NCBI GenBank assembly: GCA_902561795.1
Contig: CACERG010000014.1
Coordinates: 1 to 50,979 of the forward strand
Reading direction: 5' to 3'
From: an uncultured Bacteroidota bacterium
GTDB lineage: Bacteria; Bacteroidota; Bacteroidia; Flavobacteriales; Flavobacteriaceae
Length of the DNA stretch: 50,979 nucleotides
Shown: piece after piece, positions 23,206 to 32,097 of the stretch
Numbering within the stretch: the first letter of the stretch is position 1
Layout of the letters: every line of letters begins with the position of its first letter
Notes under the pieces: generated by a model
Seen by the model: the letters and a program-made list of their open reading frames with translations, nothing else
Told to the model about the DNA's origin: nothing
Database searches by the model: none
Translations under genes and position numbers: made by a program

Positions 23206-25494
23206 CTATCCCTTTATTCTCTCTTTAAATTTTTCAAAATCTGATGGTGTCTCACGCTTTGGCCAATTATTATTATCTAAATTTACATCTGCTGTTTCAA
23301 GGTCTGGATCAACGGTAACTCCAACCAACTCTTTGTCTGATGCAACAACTTTTTTTACGCTTGAATCATTTTTTCTCCAAATCTGAACCGGATATGAAAT
23401 ACGTTCAGAGGTTCCATCAGCATAATTATACTCAACAATTAAAGGCATAACTAAACCACCTGGTTTTTCAAATTCAATTTCATAAAAATATTTTGGCGAT
23501 TTGGTGTTAGGATCAATGCCCTCTTCAGTTAAATAATCCCTAAGTATTTGTGAACCCATTATTGCATTCTCATTAGCTAATTCTGAATTAAACATATCAC
23601 TTTCTTGATCAATTTTAAAAACCATATCTGGAAGATTATTTAAATCATAACCAAATTCCTTAAGCCTATTAGAAGCTTTTTCATCTGGAGTGTCTGAGAA
23701 ATAAAATCTTTTGACATTTTTAACACCTATATCAACTACATCTGTTGAATAAAACCAGCCTCTCCAAAACCAATCTAAATCAGTTGCTGATGCATCTTCC
23801 ATAGTTCTAAAAAAATCTTCCGGTGTAGGATGCTTAAACATCCATCTCTGTGCATAGGTTTTAAATGCATGATCAAAAACTTCATTGCCCATAACAGTTT
23901 CTCTCAAAATATTTAGAGCAGTGGCTGGTTTAGCATATGCATTGGGGCCTAATTGATAAACGTTTTCAGGGTTAGACATAATTGGGGCGATAAAATTTTG
24001 ATTTCCAGCCATGTAAGGAACAATCTTTTTGGGATCACCCCTTCTAGAAGGATATTTTTCTAAATTACCAATAGCATCTGGATATGAAATACCAAAATCT
24101 TGTTCAGTCAAGTACTGAACAAAAGTATCAAGCCCTTCATCCATCCAGCCCCATTGACGTTCGTCAGAATTAACAATCATCGGAAAATAGTTATGTCCTA
24201 CTTCATGTATAATTACACTTATCATTCCAAATTTAGTTCTATCTGAGTATGTACCATCTTCGTCTGGTCTCCCGAAATTAAAGCATATCATAGGGTATTC
24301 CATTCCTATATTCCTTGCATGTACTGAAACTGCTTTTGGATATGGATAATCAAAAGTAAACTTTGAATATGTTTTTAACGTTTGTATAACGGCTTTGGTT
24401 GAATATTCTTCCCATAGTGGATTCCCCTCTTTTGGATATATTGAAACTGCCATCACTTTTTGATTCCCTATTTTTAATGCTTGTCTTTCCCAAATAAATT
24501 TTCTAGATGTAGCAAATCCAAAATCTCTTACATTTTTTGCATTAAATTGCCAAGTACTTTTCTTTTTTGAGAAAGTTGACTCTTTTAGTTTTGCTTCATC
24601 TTGATTGACAATTATAATGGGTTTTTCAAAACTTGATTTGGAAGCAATAAACCTTTTGTATTCCTCTTTGGTAAGGACTTCTTTAGGATTTTGTAATGTA
24701 CCCGTTGCCTCCATAATATGATCTGATGGAACTGTTATATTAACCTGATAATCTCCAAACTCTAATGCAAATTCTCCGTTACCCCAAAATTGATAATTTT
24801 GCCAACCCTCAACATCATTATAAACACAAAGTCTTGGAAAAAACTGAGCTATAGTGTAAACTTTATTTCCATCACCTTCAAAATACTCGTAACCTGAACG
24901 ACCACCATATTCCAATCGATTATTAATATTATACCACCATTTAATTTTAAATTTAAATGTTTCATTCGGAGAAAGAGATTCTGGTAAATCAACTCTCATC
25001 ATGGTCTGGTTGATAGTATACTTTAAAGGATTACCTTGAGTATCCAGAACCCACTCGATATTAAAACCACCATCAAAAGATCCATTTATATAATTTTTCA
25101 AAAAAGAAGAGGGCCTTTGAGTAACAGAGTTTCCCGAGCTATTTTTGTATAAGGATGGTGCATCTTTTTTTCTGATATTTTGATCAAGCTGTAGCCACAA
25201 ATAAGTTAAATTGTCAGGAGAATTATTAGTGTATGTTATTATTTCTTCCCCATACAATTTGGAATTTTTATCATCTAATTCAATATCCATAACATAGTCT
25301 ACCTTTTGTTGAAAGTACTCTACCCCTGGTGCACCAGAAGCATTATGATATTTGTTTGGTTCAGCAAACTCATCATATAACTGTCTGAACTTATTTTGAT
25401 TCGTATGTCCCTGTTGAACTTGAGCAAATAGGCTTTTAAGTAAGATCAAATTAAGAACAATGAGGTAAATTAGAAGATTGCTAAGTTTTTTCAT
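23206..25494 (-). CDS. Secreted M1 family metallopeptidase (762 aa)
   Basis: A signal peptide ending near LFAQ (residue 25) exports the protein. The zinc site is HEVGHNYFPM with H430, E431 and H434, and third ligand E453 in WMDEGLD. The substrate-binding segment around RNIGMEYPM (near residue 395) replaces the classical GAMEN. After the catalytic domain the protein continues with a C-terminal region (WFWRGWFYSTDVVDIGVKNV) found in Bacteroidota M1-like proteins. It belongs to a different subgroup from the M1 enzyme at 18083. Likely periplasmic peptide degradation. It lies 38 bp downstream of tatA in the same direction of reading but probably has its own promoter. Confidence 0.92.
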   Translation of the reverse strand: MKKLSNLLIYLIVLNLILLKSLFAQVQQGHTNQNKFRQLYDEFAEPNKYHNASGAPGVEYFQQKVDYVMDIELDDKNSKLYGEEIITYTNNSPDNLTYLWLQLDQNIRKKDAPSLYKNSSGNSVTQRPSSFLKNYINGSFDGGFNIEWVLDTQGNPLKYTINQTMMRVDLPESLSPNETFKFKIKWWYNINNRLEYGGRSGYEYFEGDGNKVYTIAQFFPRLCVYNDVEGWQNYQFWGNGEFALEFGDYQVNITVPSDHIMEATGTLQNPKEVLTKEEYKRFIASKSSFEKPIIIVNQDEAKLKESTFSKKKSTWQFNAKNVRDFGFATSRKFIWERQALKIGNQKVMAVSIYPKEGNPLWEEYSTKAVIQTLKTYSKFTFDYPYPKAVSVHARNIGMEYPMICFNFGRPDEDGTYSDRTKFGMISVIIHEVGHNYFPMIVNSDERQWGWMDEGLDTFVQYLTEQDFGISYPDAIGNLEKYPSRRGDPKKIVPYMAGNQNFIAPIMSNPENVYQLGPNAYAKPATALNILRETVMGNEVFDHAFKTYAQRWMFKHPTPEDFFRTMEDASATDLDWFWRGWFYSTDVVDIGVKNVKRFYFSDTPDEKASNRLKEFGYDLNNLPDMVFKIDQESDMFNSELANENAIMGSQILRDYLTEEGIDPNTKSPKYFYEIEFEKPGGLVMPLIVEYNYADGTSERISYPVQIWRKNDSSVKKVVASDKELVGVTVDPDLETADVNLDNNNWPKRETPSDFEKFKERIKG

Positions 25495-25537
25495 ACCATT
25501 TTTTTAAGTTGAGTAAATATACGAAGTAATTTCAGAG

Positions 25538-26038
25538 TTAAAATAATGAAAAAGCAGCTCTATCATTTTCACTATGAAGCAAAAAACTTTTTCTAATAGA
25601 TTTATTTTTGTAGTGAATTATGTTCTGTTGATTTTCAAACAAATCAAAAAAAGTTCTGTTTTCAATTGATAAGTTAAGCGAAGATGCTGGTGCATTTGCT
25701 TCAAAATAACACTGCAAAATATCATTTTTATACTCTCTCCCTATATAAATTAAATCAATGGTTTTCCCATCAATTAAAATAAGTATACTTTTTTTTAAGC
25801 TTTTTTTTAAAAGTTTATCTATTTCCAGCTTGTTTGAGTCAGGAGCTAATTTAATATCCTCTTGATATCTATTTAGAGACTTTTCAACGTCATCTATAAA
25901 TAGTTGACATGTGATTTGAATTACGTTTTTCTCTTCTTTAAATTCAATAGTTGTTGTACTAACATAAAATTTATGTTCTATTTTTTTTGGAATAAAAATA
26001 CTATATACAAAAAATAAAAAAATTGATAATAGATTCAT
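25538..26038 (-). CDS. DUF6702-like exported protein
   Basis: 166 residues. A hydrophobic N-terminus (residues 1-17) leads into HKFYVSTTTIEFKEEKNVIQ and ITCQLFIDDVEKSLNR, a pattern I recognise from DUF6702 proteins of Flavobacteriaceae. The C-terminal part predicts beta strands (LQCYFEANAPASSLNLSIEN). The biochemical role is unknown. The gene starts 5 nt after the stop of the carboxypeptidase-regulatory-like gene and lies just upstream of the large M1 peptidase; these three are often neighbours in the group, which hints at a shared envelope role. Confidence 0.7.
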   Translation of the reverse strand: MNLLSIFLFFVYSIFIPKKIEHKFYVSTTTIEFKEEKNVIQITCQLFIDDVEKSLNRYQEDIKLAPDSNKLEIDKLLKKSLKKSILILIDGKTIDLIYIGREYKNDILQCYFEANAPASSLNLSIENRTFFDLFENQQNIIHYKNKSIRKSFLLHSENDRAAFSLF

Positions 26039-26043
26039 GAATA

Positions 26044-26775
26044 CTAATCCTTTAAGTCGTTTTTAAATTCCTTACTTTCATTTATTAGGAAATCAATCAA
26101 TTGAAATTCTTTATCTTTTTTTAGAAGTTCTCCAGTCTTCATTCTATTGTCTATGAACTCTAAAAAAGTAATTATGTCACTTTTATCTAATCCCAAATCA
26201 ACTTCAAAAAAACTATCTTCGAAAACAAGTGGTAAAACCTCACTTGGTTTCATACGCATTTGCTCATCAGATGATTTATTTCCAAATGCTCTTGTTAAAA
26301 GCTTTGCAATATTTACAAAATCAATACCATCGGAAAGTTGTCGATCGTTAAATGCCCTATTAACAAGTTGTGATGATTTATCTTTTTCGTAATCAAACCC
26401 CTTGAACTCCTCTTCTTTTAAATCTAAGAACTTTTCAACATCATCAGTTGTTACTACTACTTCCTTCAATTCATTAATATTTTCATTTACTGAGACTACA
26501 AGTCTGTTTTTAGACAAAATCTCTTCAGTTATTTTTACAGATCGTATTCTATATTGAACGGATGAAAAAATGATTTCATCACCTAACAGAACGTCAATTT
26601 CAAAAGCACCATCACTGTCTGTGATGGTGTTAGTTTGAGCAGTATTATTTACCACATTCGCAGCTACAACTTTTGTGTTTTTGTAAAGTAGTTGTCCTTT
26701 AATAGGTCTTCGCTCTTGACAAACAACAGAAAAAAATGAATGAATAAAAAAAACTAAAATAAAAAGTTGTTTCAT
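26044..26775 (-). CDS. Carboxypeptidase-regulatory-like (CarboxypepD_reg) exported protein
   Basis: 243 residues. The signal peptide ends near VVCQ (residue 19). Residues about 22-95 form a transthyretin-like beta domain (RPIKGQLLYKNTKVVAANVV, TDSDGAFEIDVLLGDEIIFS), as found at the start of TonB-dependent receptors, but no plug or barrel follows. The rest is charged and helical (KFLDLKEEEFKGFDYEKDKS and later LLKKDKEFQLIDFLINESK). This short stand-alone form is common in Flavobacteriaceae and its role is not established. Operon with the DUF6702-like gene. Confidence 0.82.
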   Translation of the reverse strand: MKQLFILVFFIHSFFSVVCQERRPIKGQLLYKNTKVVAANVVNNTAQTNTITDSDGAFEIDVLLGDEIIFSSVQYRIRSVKITEEILSKNRLVVSVNENINELKEVVVTTDDVEKFLDLKEEEFKGFDYEKDKSSQLVNRAFNDRQLSDGIDFVNIAKLLTRAFGNKSSDEQMRMKPSEVLPLVFEDSFFEVDLGLDKSDIITFLEFIDNRMKTGELLKKDKEFQLIDFLINESKEFKNDLKD

Positions 26776-26884
26776 TATAAATTACTTAATATAGTATTGA
26801 AGTTATATGCACAAAAACAAAATTAATATTTTCGCTTTATTTGTTCAGATGTTAATTTTAGTAATTCTTGCATTAAAGATAATT

Positions 26885-26892
26885 TATATTTG
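26885..26892 (+). promoter_or_regulatory. -7 promoter box before the GNAT/M15 pair
   Basis: TATATTTG is an exact TAnnTTTG match, 31 nt before the ATG at 26924. The nearest TTG upstream (26868-26870) is only 14 nt away, so the -33 element is doubtful. Confidence 0.4.
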
Positions 26893-26923
26893 ACAACTAC
26901 CGCTTGAGTAATAATTGTATATA

Positions 26924-27373
26924 ATGAAAGTTGAGATCTTGAGTATAAAAGTTTCAAAGTGTTACCCTCTAAGACATAAAATGCTTCGGAAAGGTAAACC
27001 ATTAGAAACTTGTCATTTTGATGGGGATAATTCGAAAGGAACATTTCATCTAGGCGCAATTGTTGATAAAGAAATAATTGGTATAATAAGTATCTATGAA
27101 AAGGACTTATCTCAATTTAAAAATTCAAAAGGTGCTCAATTTAGAGGTATTGCTGTGGCTTCTAAATATCAACGTAAGGGAGTTGCATCAAAACTTATTA
27201 ATTATGCTCAAAAAGAAACAATAAAAATGATAAATCCAAAATACATATGGCTTAATGGTCGTATTTCTGCTAATAATCTTTACTTAGATAGAGGTTTTAA
27301 ACCTATCGGTAATCCGTTTGAGATTAATACCATTGGCATTCACCAACGCTTTATAAAAATGATATCTGGATGA
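26924..27373 (+). CDS. GNAT family N-acetyltransferase
   Basis: 149 residues from the ATG at 26924, chosen over an in-frame TTG three codons upstream. The acetyl-CoA binding segment is clear: FRGIAVASKYQRKGVASKLI (RGIAV strand, Q-R-K-G-V-A loop). LGAIVDKEIIGIISIYEKDL is the preceding beta pair, and YLDRGFKPIGNPF the C-terminal strand. The protein transfers an acetyl group to an unidentified amine. The stop overlaps the next start as ATGA, so it is coupled to the M15 peptidase. Confidence 0.87.
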   Translation: MKVEILSIKVSKCYPLRHKMLRKGKPLETCHFDGDNSKGTFHLGAIVDKEIIGIISIYEKDLSQFKNSKGAQFRGIAVASKYQRKGVASKLINYAQKETIKMINPKYIWLNGRISANNLYLDRGFKPIGNPFEINTIGIHQRFIKMISG

Positions 27374-28083
27374 TAACTAGATTTACTTATTTATTTATAG
27401 CTCTAACGTCACTAACTTTTTTGAATCAGACAAGGTTTAAAAAAGAAGATTTGTTAGGCCAGGACAAACTAAATTTTTATGACGAATCTATAAGACTTCT
27501 CCCTGAGGCTGGAAAAGCATTCGTAGCAATGAGAGAGGCTGCACTTGAGGAAGGTATTGAAATTGAGATTGTTTCAGCATATCGATCATATGAAAGACAA
27601 AAATTTATTTGGAACAGAAAGTTTTACTCAAATGCTAAAAAAGGAATTAGCCCAAAGGAAAACATAAATAAAATAATCGAATACTCAACACTTCCAGGAA
27701 CTTCAAGACATCATTGGGGGACTGATATTGATATAATTGATGGAAAAAAACCAAAGGAAGGTGATCTGCTTCTTGAGGAAAAATTTCATGAAAATGGACC
27801 TTACGTAAGACTCAGAGAATGGATGGAAAAAAATGCAAACCGATTTGGTTTTTACCTTCCTTACACAGACAGTCCAAAAAGAGAAGGATTTAATTATGAA
27901 CCATGGCATTATAGTTTTGCTCCGCTTTCAATACCAATGCTAGAAGAGTATTTGAAATTGGATTTAATTAATCTTCTTACTCCAGATGATCTAAGTGGCA
28001 AAAGTTGTATAGACAAAAAATTTCTTGAATCTTATATCAATGAAAATGTATTAGGTATAAATCCAAAACTAAAAGATTTTTAA
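27370..28083 (+). CDS. M15 family D-alanyl-D-alanine carboxypeptidase (VanY-like)
   Basis: 237 residues, with an N-terminal hydrophobic stretch as likely signal. The LAS-family zinc site is visible: SRHHWGTDID (residues 112-121, ligands His115 and Asp121) and EPWHYS (177-182, ligand His180), plus VSAYRSYERQ, which positions the substrate. Such enzymes cut the terminal D-Ala from peptidoglycan stem peptides in the periplasm. Translationally coupled to the GNAT gene. An intrinsic terminator follows directly. Confidence 0.9.
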   Translation: MITRFTYLFIALTSLTFLNQTRFKKEDLLGQDKLNFYDESIRLLPEAGKAFVAMREAALEEGIEIEIVSAYRSYERQKFIWNRKFYSNAKKGISPKENINKIIEYSTLPGTSRHHWGTDIDIIDGKKPKEGDLLLEEKFHENGPYVRLREWMEKNANRFGFYLPYTDSPKREGFNYEPWHYSFAPLSIPMLEEYLKLDLINLLTPDDLSGKSCIDKKFLESYINENVLGINPKLKDF

Positions 28084-28101
28084 AAAACTCAACTGAGTTT
28101 T
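28084..28101 (+). terminator. Intrinsic terminator after the M15 peptidase gene
   Basis: AAAACTCA (28084-28091) pairs with TGAGTTTT (28094-28101), immediately after the stop codon. The symmetric A and T runs would let it act in both directions. Confidence 0.6.
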
Positions 28102-28144
28102 AAGTAATTATAAAAATGACTTTAGATGGATAACTTTTTTGGAG

Positions 28145-28906
28145 TCAACGAATAAAAACAGGATTGAATTTATTTATCGTCTCTTCATTACTGAGTCTAT
28201 AACCAGAAATTTCAAATGAATTAATATCATCTAAAGATTTTGCATTTTTTTCAATTAGATATCGCGCCATCATACCTCTTGCTTTTTTAGCATAAAATGA
28301 AATTATCTTAAGTTTTCCATCTTTAAAGTCTTTAAATTCTGGACTAACAATTGGAGACTTGATAACCTTAGTGTCAACAACACTGAAGTATTCTTTGCTG
28401 GCAAGATTTACCAATAATTCATTTCTTTCTAGTTCATTTACCAATTTATCAGTAACCTTTTTTTTCCAAAATTGATATAGGTCTATTGAGTTACCAACCG
28501 AAAGCTTGGTTCCCATTTCAAGTCGATATGGCTGTATAAGGTCAAGAGGTTTCAAAATGCCATAAAGTCCAGACAAAATGCGAAGTTTTTTTTGCATAAT
28601 ATCTATTTTATTATCTTCTAGCGTGTGTGCGTCTATACCCTCATAAACGTCTCCATTAAAAGTATAAATTGCTGCTCTGTGATTATTCTTATTAGTAGAG
28701 TTAAGAAAAGCTTGATTCCGATTCCAATTTAGATTAGCCAATTTTTCAGAAATATTCATTAATTTTTGTAACGATTCTGGTGACTTTTTTTTGAGTAAAT
28801 TGTTAATTTTTTCTGCATCATTTGCAAATACAGGTATTGAGTGTTGTTGAGTAGGTAATGGGTTTTGAAAGTCAAGAGATTTTGCAGGAGATATTACTAT
28901 TTTCAT
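28145..28906 (-). CDS. yaaA: Peroxide stress protein YaaA (UPF0246)
   Basis: 253 residues, the normal family length. It opens MKIVISPAKSLDF and contains AAIYTFNGDVYEGIDA, LRILSGLYGILKPLDLIQPY and RLEMGTKL, then NLASKEYFSVVD and KKARGMMARYLIEKNA, all diagnostic of YaaA. In E. coli YaaA lowers free intracellular iron during hydrogen peroxide stress and binds DNA. Cytosolic. No OxyR-type site was recognised upstream. It converges on the M15 gene. Confidence 0.95.
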   Translation of the reverse strand: MKIVISPAKSLDFQNPLPTQQHSIPVFANDAEKINNLLKKKSPESLQKLMNISEKLANLNWNRNQAFLNSTNKNNHRAAIYTFNGDVYEGIDAHTLEDNKIDIMQKKLRILSGLYGILKPLDLIQPYRLEMGTKLSVGNSIDLYQFWKKKVTDKLVNELERNELLVNLASKEYFSVVDTKVIKSPIVSPEFKDFKDGKLKIISFYAKKARGMMARYLIEKNAKSLDDINSFEISGYRLSNEETINKFNPVFIR

Positions 28907-28985
28907 TGAGCGACTAATTTTAGAATAAATTTACAAGGTTTTAATTGTCTAAACAAGAAGTGAATAATTAATGCTATCTAAAATT

Positions 28986-30026
28986 TTATATACCCTTACT
29001 AGCAATATAACTTCGCCATTTTTTAAGAACACCCATGAGATCTTTTGGTAACTGCGAATCAAAGATTAAATCCTCTCCCGTAACCGGATGTTTGAAGCCA
29101 AGTGTTTTGGCATGTAATGCTTGACGCGGTAAAATTTTAAAACAATTTTCTATGAAATGTCGATATTTTGAAAAGCTTGTTCCTTTCAAAATTGAGTCTC
29201 CTCCATAACGAGAATCATTAAAAAGGGTGTGGCCAAAATGTTTCATGTGAGCCCTAATCTGGTGCGTACGGCCAGTTTCCAGTTGACATTCTACAAGTGT
29301 AACATATCTAAAACGCTCTAATACTTTGAAATGAGTAATCGCTTCTTTTCCTTTTGAATTATCTTCATAAACACTCATTTGTAAACGATTTTTCGGGTGT
29401 CTACCAATTGCTCCTGTAAAAGTGCCCTTATCTTCTTTGATATCTCCCCAAATAAGTGCGTTGTAAATTCTTTCAGTAGTTTTATCAAAGAATTGCTTTG
29501 CAAGATTAGTCATTGCAAATTCAGTTTTTGCTATTACTAAAAGTCCACTAGTGTCCTTATCAATTCGATGTACTATACCAGGACGTCCATTTTGATTTTT
29601 TGGCAATTGATTAAAATGGTAAAGTAATCCGTTTAATAAAGTACCTGAATAATTTCCATGTCCCGGATGAACTACAATTCCAGGAGGTTTGTTGAGAACT
29701 ATTAAAGCATCATCTTCATAAATAATTTCGAGACTTATAGGTTCTGGTTTTAGTAAATTTTGATAGGGAGGGTGGTCAAAAAGAACTTTAATTTGATCTC
29801 CTTTTTTTACTTTATAGTTAGATTTAACAGGTTTTTCTCCAACAAATATATATCCCGCTTTAGCAGCTTGTTGAATTTTATTACGAGTAGCGTTTTCGAT
29901 TCTTGTCATCAAGAATTTATCAATTCTCAATGGAGATTGCCCCTTGTCAATAACAAATGAAAAGTGCTCAAATATTGCACCTGAAATATTTTCAATTTCA
30001 TTTATAATGGTTTTATCGTTTTCCAT
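28986..30026 (-). CDS. rluD: RluD-type 23S rRNA pseudouridine synthase
   Basis: 346 residues. An S4 RNA-binding domain (about 32-80, LRIDKFLMTRIENATRNKIQ) precedes the RluA-family catalytic domain with HRIDKDTSGLLVIAK; Asp156 is the expected catalytic residue. ECQLETGRTHQIRAHMKHFG and FNDSRYGGD complete the family pattern. It converts uridines to pseudouridine in large-subunit rRNA. The start overlaps the end of the PASTA gene by 14 bp, so the two are co-transcribed, as is usual in Flavobacteriaceae. Confidence 0.93.
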   Translation of the reverse strand: MENDKTIINEIENISGAIFEHFSFVIDKGQSPLRIDKFLMTRIENATRNKIQQAAKAGYIFVGEKPVKSNYKVKKGDQIKVLFDHPPYQNLLKPEPISLEIIYEDDALIVLNKPPGIVVHPGHGNYSGTLLNGLLYHFNQLPKNQNGRPGIVHRIDKDTSGLLVIAKTEFAMTNLAKQFFDKTTERIYNALIWGDIKEDKGTFTGAIGRHPKNRLQMSVYEDNSKGKEAITHFKVLERFRYVTLVECQLETGRTHQIRAHMKHFGHTLFNDSRYGGDSILKGTSFSKYRHFIENCFKILPRQALHAKTLGFKHPVTGEDLIFDSQLPKDLMGVLKKWRSYIASKGI

Positions 30027-30564
30027 TTCCTAATACCAAATCAATTTTAGTAGTTTTTGGTAAAAGTACTCCTGGCTCAATGATCTTACCATCATGCATA
30101 ACTTCTAATACCATATCTTTTCCTATATTATCTCTGTAGGTGTATTCACCAACTTCAAAACCAACTGATTTTAACAGAGAGATAGCATTTCTTTTAGTTA
30201 TTTGTATTATGTTAGGAAGTGAAACTTTCTTATAACCTGATGGGTTCACAGTTAAGTATATTTTACGATTTTTTTTAACCTCTCTTCCAGCAAAGGGTAT
30301 GTGAGATATTACTGTCAAAGGCTTCATTAAAGGCATGTATCTTGAAGAATCAATTATTTCAAAACGTAATCCTTCTTTTTCTAGAATATCAGACAATTTT
30401 ATAAGAGATGTACCTCGCAATTCAGGTACCTTTTGATAATTATTGTGTTTGGTAATAATATTTAGACCAAAGTAAATAACCAAAAAAAGAAATACTGAAC
30501 ATAATGCTGCAAAAAACAATTGTTTAAAAAAAGATTTACTAATTAAAAATCTTAATAAATTCAT
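30013..30564 (-). CDS. Membrane-anchored PASTA-domain protein
   Basis: 183 residues. One N-terminal membrane span (about 15-33) is followed by two PASTA repeats: about 40-110 (KVPELRGTSLIKLSDILEKE) and about 112-180 (SLPNIIQITKRNAISLLKSV). PASTA domains bind peptidoglycan-type ligands; here there is no kinase or transpeptidase domain attached. The gene faces ddl across a divergent promoter region and leads into rluD, an arrangement frequent in the group. Probably periplasmic, with an envelope-related role that is not proven. Confidence 0.88.
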   Translation of the reverse strand: MNLLRFLISKSFFKQLFFAALCSVFLFLVIYFGLNIITKHNNYQKVPELRGTSLIKLSDILEKEGLRFEIIDSSRYMPLMKPLTVISHIPFAGREVKKNRKIYLTVNPSGYKKVSLPNIIQITKRNAISLLKSVGFEVGEYTYRDNIGKDMVLEVMHDGKIIEPGVLLPKTTKIDLVLGNGKR

Positions 30565-30568
30565 AGAG

Positions 30569-30579
30569 TGATTTGAAAT
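30569..30579 (+). repeat. 11-bp direct repeat, copy 1, in the PASTA/ddl divergent region
   Basis: TGATTTGAAAT occurs here and again at 30610-30620, 41 bp apart. This copy is only 5 bp upstream of the PASTA gene start codon. Confidence 0.6.
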
Positions 30580-30602
30580 ACTAAGATAATAAAACCGATG
30601 CT

Positions 30603-30632
30603 TTTGGGTTGATTTGAAATCACATACATTTG
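30603..30632 (+). promoter_or_regulatory. ddl promoter (TTTG-N18-TACATTTG)
   Basis: TTTG at 30603-30606, an 18-nt spacer and TACATTTG at 30625-30632 match the Bacteroidota promoter consensus exactly. The ddl ATG at 30650 would follow after a leader of about 12 nt. Confidence 0.65.
30610..30620 (+). repeat. 11-bp direct repeat, copy 2, inside the ddl promoter spacer
   Basis: TGATTTGAAAT, continuing to TGATTTGAAATCA, which is nearly palindromic. It sits between the -33 and -7 elements of the ddl promoter, a place where a bound regulator could act. Confidence 0.6.
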
Positions 30633-30649
30633 CATTATATTCTATTTAA

Positions 30650-31627
30650 ATGATTAGGAAAAAAGTAGGAGTAGTTTGTGGGGGTTATTCATCCGAACAT
30701 AAAATATCACTTCAAAGTGCAGAGACGGTTTTTTCAAATCTAGATAGAAATAAATGGGAAGCTTTTTTAATTATTATTGAAAAAAGTAAATGGACAGGAA
30801 AAGACGATACTGGAAATATTTACCAAGTCTCAAAGGGTGATCTTAAGCTTACATCTAATGGAAAGACTATAAAAATTGATTTAATATTAAATCTAATACA
30901 TGGGTCGTTAGGCGAAAATGGTCAGTTAGCTGCACTTTGTGAAATTCTTGATATTCCATTATCTAGTTGTGATAGCTATAGTGCAGCTTTAACATTCAAT
31001 AAGAGAGATTGTCTTTCGGTTCTCAGAGAATGGAAAATTCCAACAGCAAAATATTTTACAATCGATAAAGATGACCACATTGATATAGACTTAATAATAA
31101 AAAAATTAGGCCTACCCTGTTTTGTTAAAGCAAACAGATCTGGAAGTAGTTTTGGTATTTTTAAAGTATACGATAAGAAAAATTTACTCCCTTCAATTAA
31201 AAAAGCATTTAAATATGACACCCAACTCATTATAGAAAGCAACTTGAATGGTCTAGAGGTATCAGTTGGAAGCGCAAGATATGGTAACGAAATTCAAGTA
31301 TTTCCAATTACTGAAATAATACCTAATAACGATTTTTTTGATTATGCTGCAAAATATGAGGGTCAATCTGAGGAAATAACACCTGCTCGAATCGAAAAAA
31401 GTTTAGAAAAAAAGTTAGTTGATTTATCAAAAAAAATTTACTTAAAGTTAGGACTTAAAGGTTTTGTGCGAACAGAATTTATAATTGTTGATAAAATCCC
31501 ACATATACTTGAGGTTAATTCAGTACCTGGAATGACTGAAAAAAGTATAATTCCTCAACAAATTAAAGCAATGAAAATGGATTTATCTGATTTCTTATCT
31601 GAAATTTTAATCCAAGCACTAGAATAA
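30650..31627 (+). CDS. ddl: D-alanine--D-alanine ligase
   Basis: 325 residues. ATP-grasp fold signatures: GGYSSEHKISLQSAETV at the N-terminus (substrate site), LIHGSLGENGQLAALCEILD, KANRSGSSFGIFKV, FVRTEFIIVD and HILEVNSVPGMTEKSIIPQQ (metal and substrate binding). It joins two D-alanines with ATP to make the dipeptide for peptidoglycan precursors, in the cytosol. It is followed after 10 bp by coaD, probably in one operon. Confidence 0.96.
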   Translation: MIRKKVGVVCGGYSSEHKISLQSAETVFSNLDRNKWEAFLIIIEKSKWTGKDDTGNIYQVSKGDLKLTSNGKTIKIDLILNLIHGSLGENGQLAALCEILDIPLSSCDSYSAALTFNKRDCLSVLREWKIPTAKYFTIDKDDHIDIDLIIKKLGLPCFVKANRSGSSFGIFKVYDKKNLLPSIKKAFKYDTQLIIESNLNGLEVSVGSARYGNEIQVFPITEIIPNNDFFDYAAKYEGQSEEITPARIEKSLEKKLVDLSKKIYLKLGLKGFVRTEFIIVDKIPHILEVNSVPGMTEKSIIPQQIKAMKMDLSDFLSEILIQALE

Positions 31628-31637
31628 AAAATTATAA

Positions 31638-32096
31638 ATGAAACGATTTGTATTTCCTGGATCCTTCGATCCTATGACATTGGGACATAAAGATATAATA
31701 GAAAGGGTCTTACCTATGTGCGATGAATTAATAATTGGAGTAGGTCAAAATTCAGAAAAAAATTATTTGTTCAGTCTAGACGAAAGGATGAATTTTATTT
31801 TAGAAACCCATAATAAAGAACCAAAGATTAAAGTTTTGTCATTTCAAGGTTTAACAATAAATTTTTGTAAAAATGTAGATGCGACTGCAATTGTAAGAGG
31901 GCTCAGAAATCCTGCTGACTTTGAGTTTGAGAAAAGTGTTGCACAAACTAATCGTAGACTCTCTGGTATTGAGACTCTTTTTCTTTTAACTGCTGCTGAC
32001 TATTCGTATATAAGTAGTAGCATTGTACGGGAAATCATTTTTCATAAAGGAGATTATTCGTCACTTGTCCCTGAGGCAGTAAAAAATAGTAGATGA
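31638..32096 (+). CDS. coaD: Pantetheine-phosphate adenylyltransferase
   Basis: 152 residues, normal for CoaD. GSFDPMTLGHKDIIERV carries the TxGH nucleotidyltransferase motif, IVRGLRNPADFEFE lies at the substrate site, and YSYISSSIVREI is the ISSTxVR-type motif. It transfers AMP to 4'-phosphopantetheine, the penultimate step of coenzyme A synthesis. Second gene of the ddl operon. It converges with the Nudix gene, with 1 nt between the stop codons. Confidence 0.96.
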   Translation: MKRFVFPGSFDPMTLGHKDIIERVLPMCDELIIGVGQNSEKNYLFSLDERMNFILETHNKEPKIKVLSFQGLTINFCKNVDATAIVRGLRNPADFEFEKSVAQTNRRLSGIETLFLLTAADYSYISSSIVREIIFHKGDYSSLVPEAVKNSR

Positions 32097-32097
32097 A

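Noticed and set aside
26823-27059. Minus-strand 78-codon frame overlapping the GNAT gene
   Set aside because: Overlaps a well-supported acetyltransferase and shows no motif.
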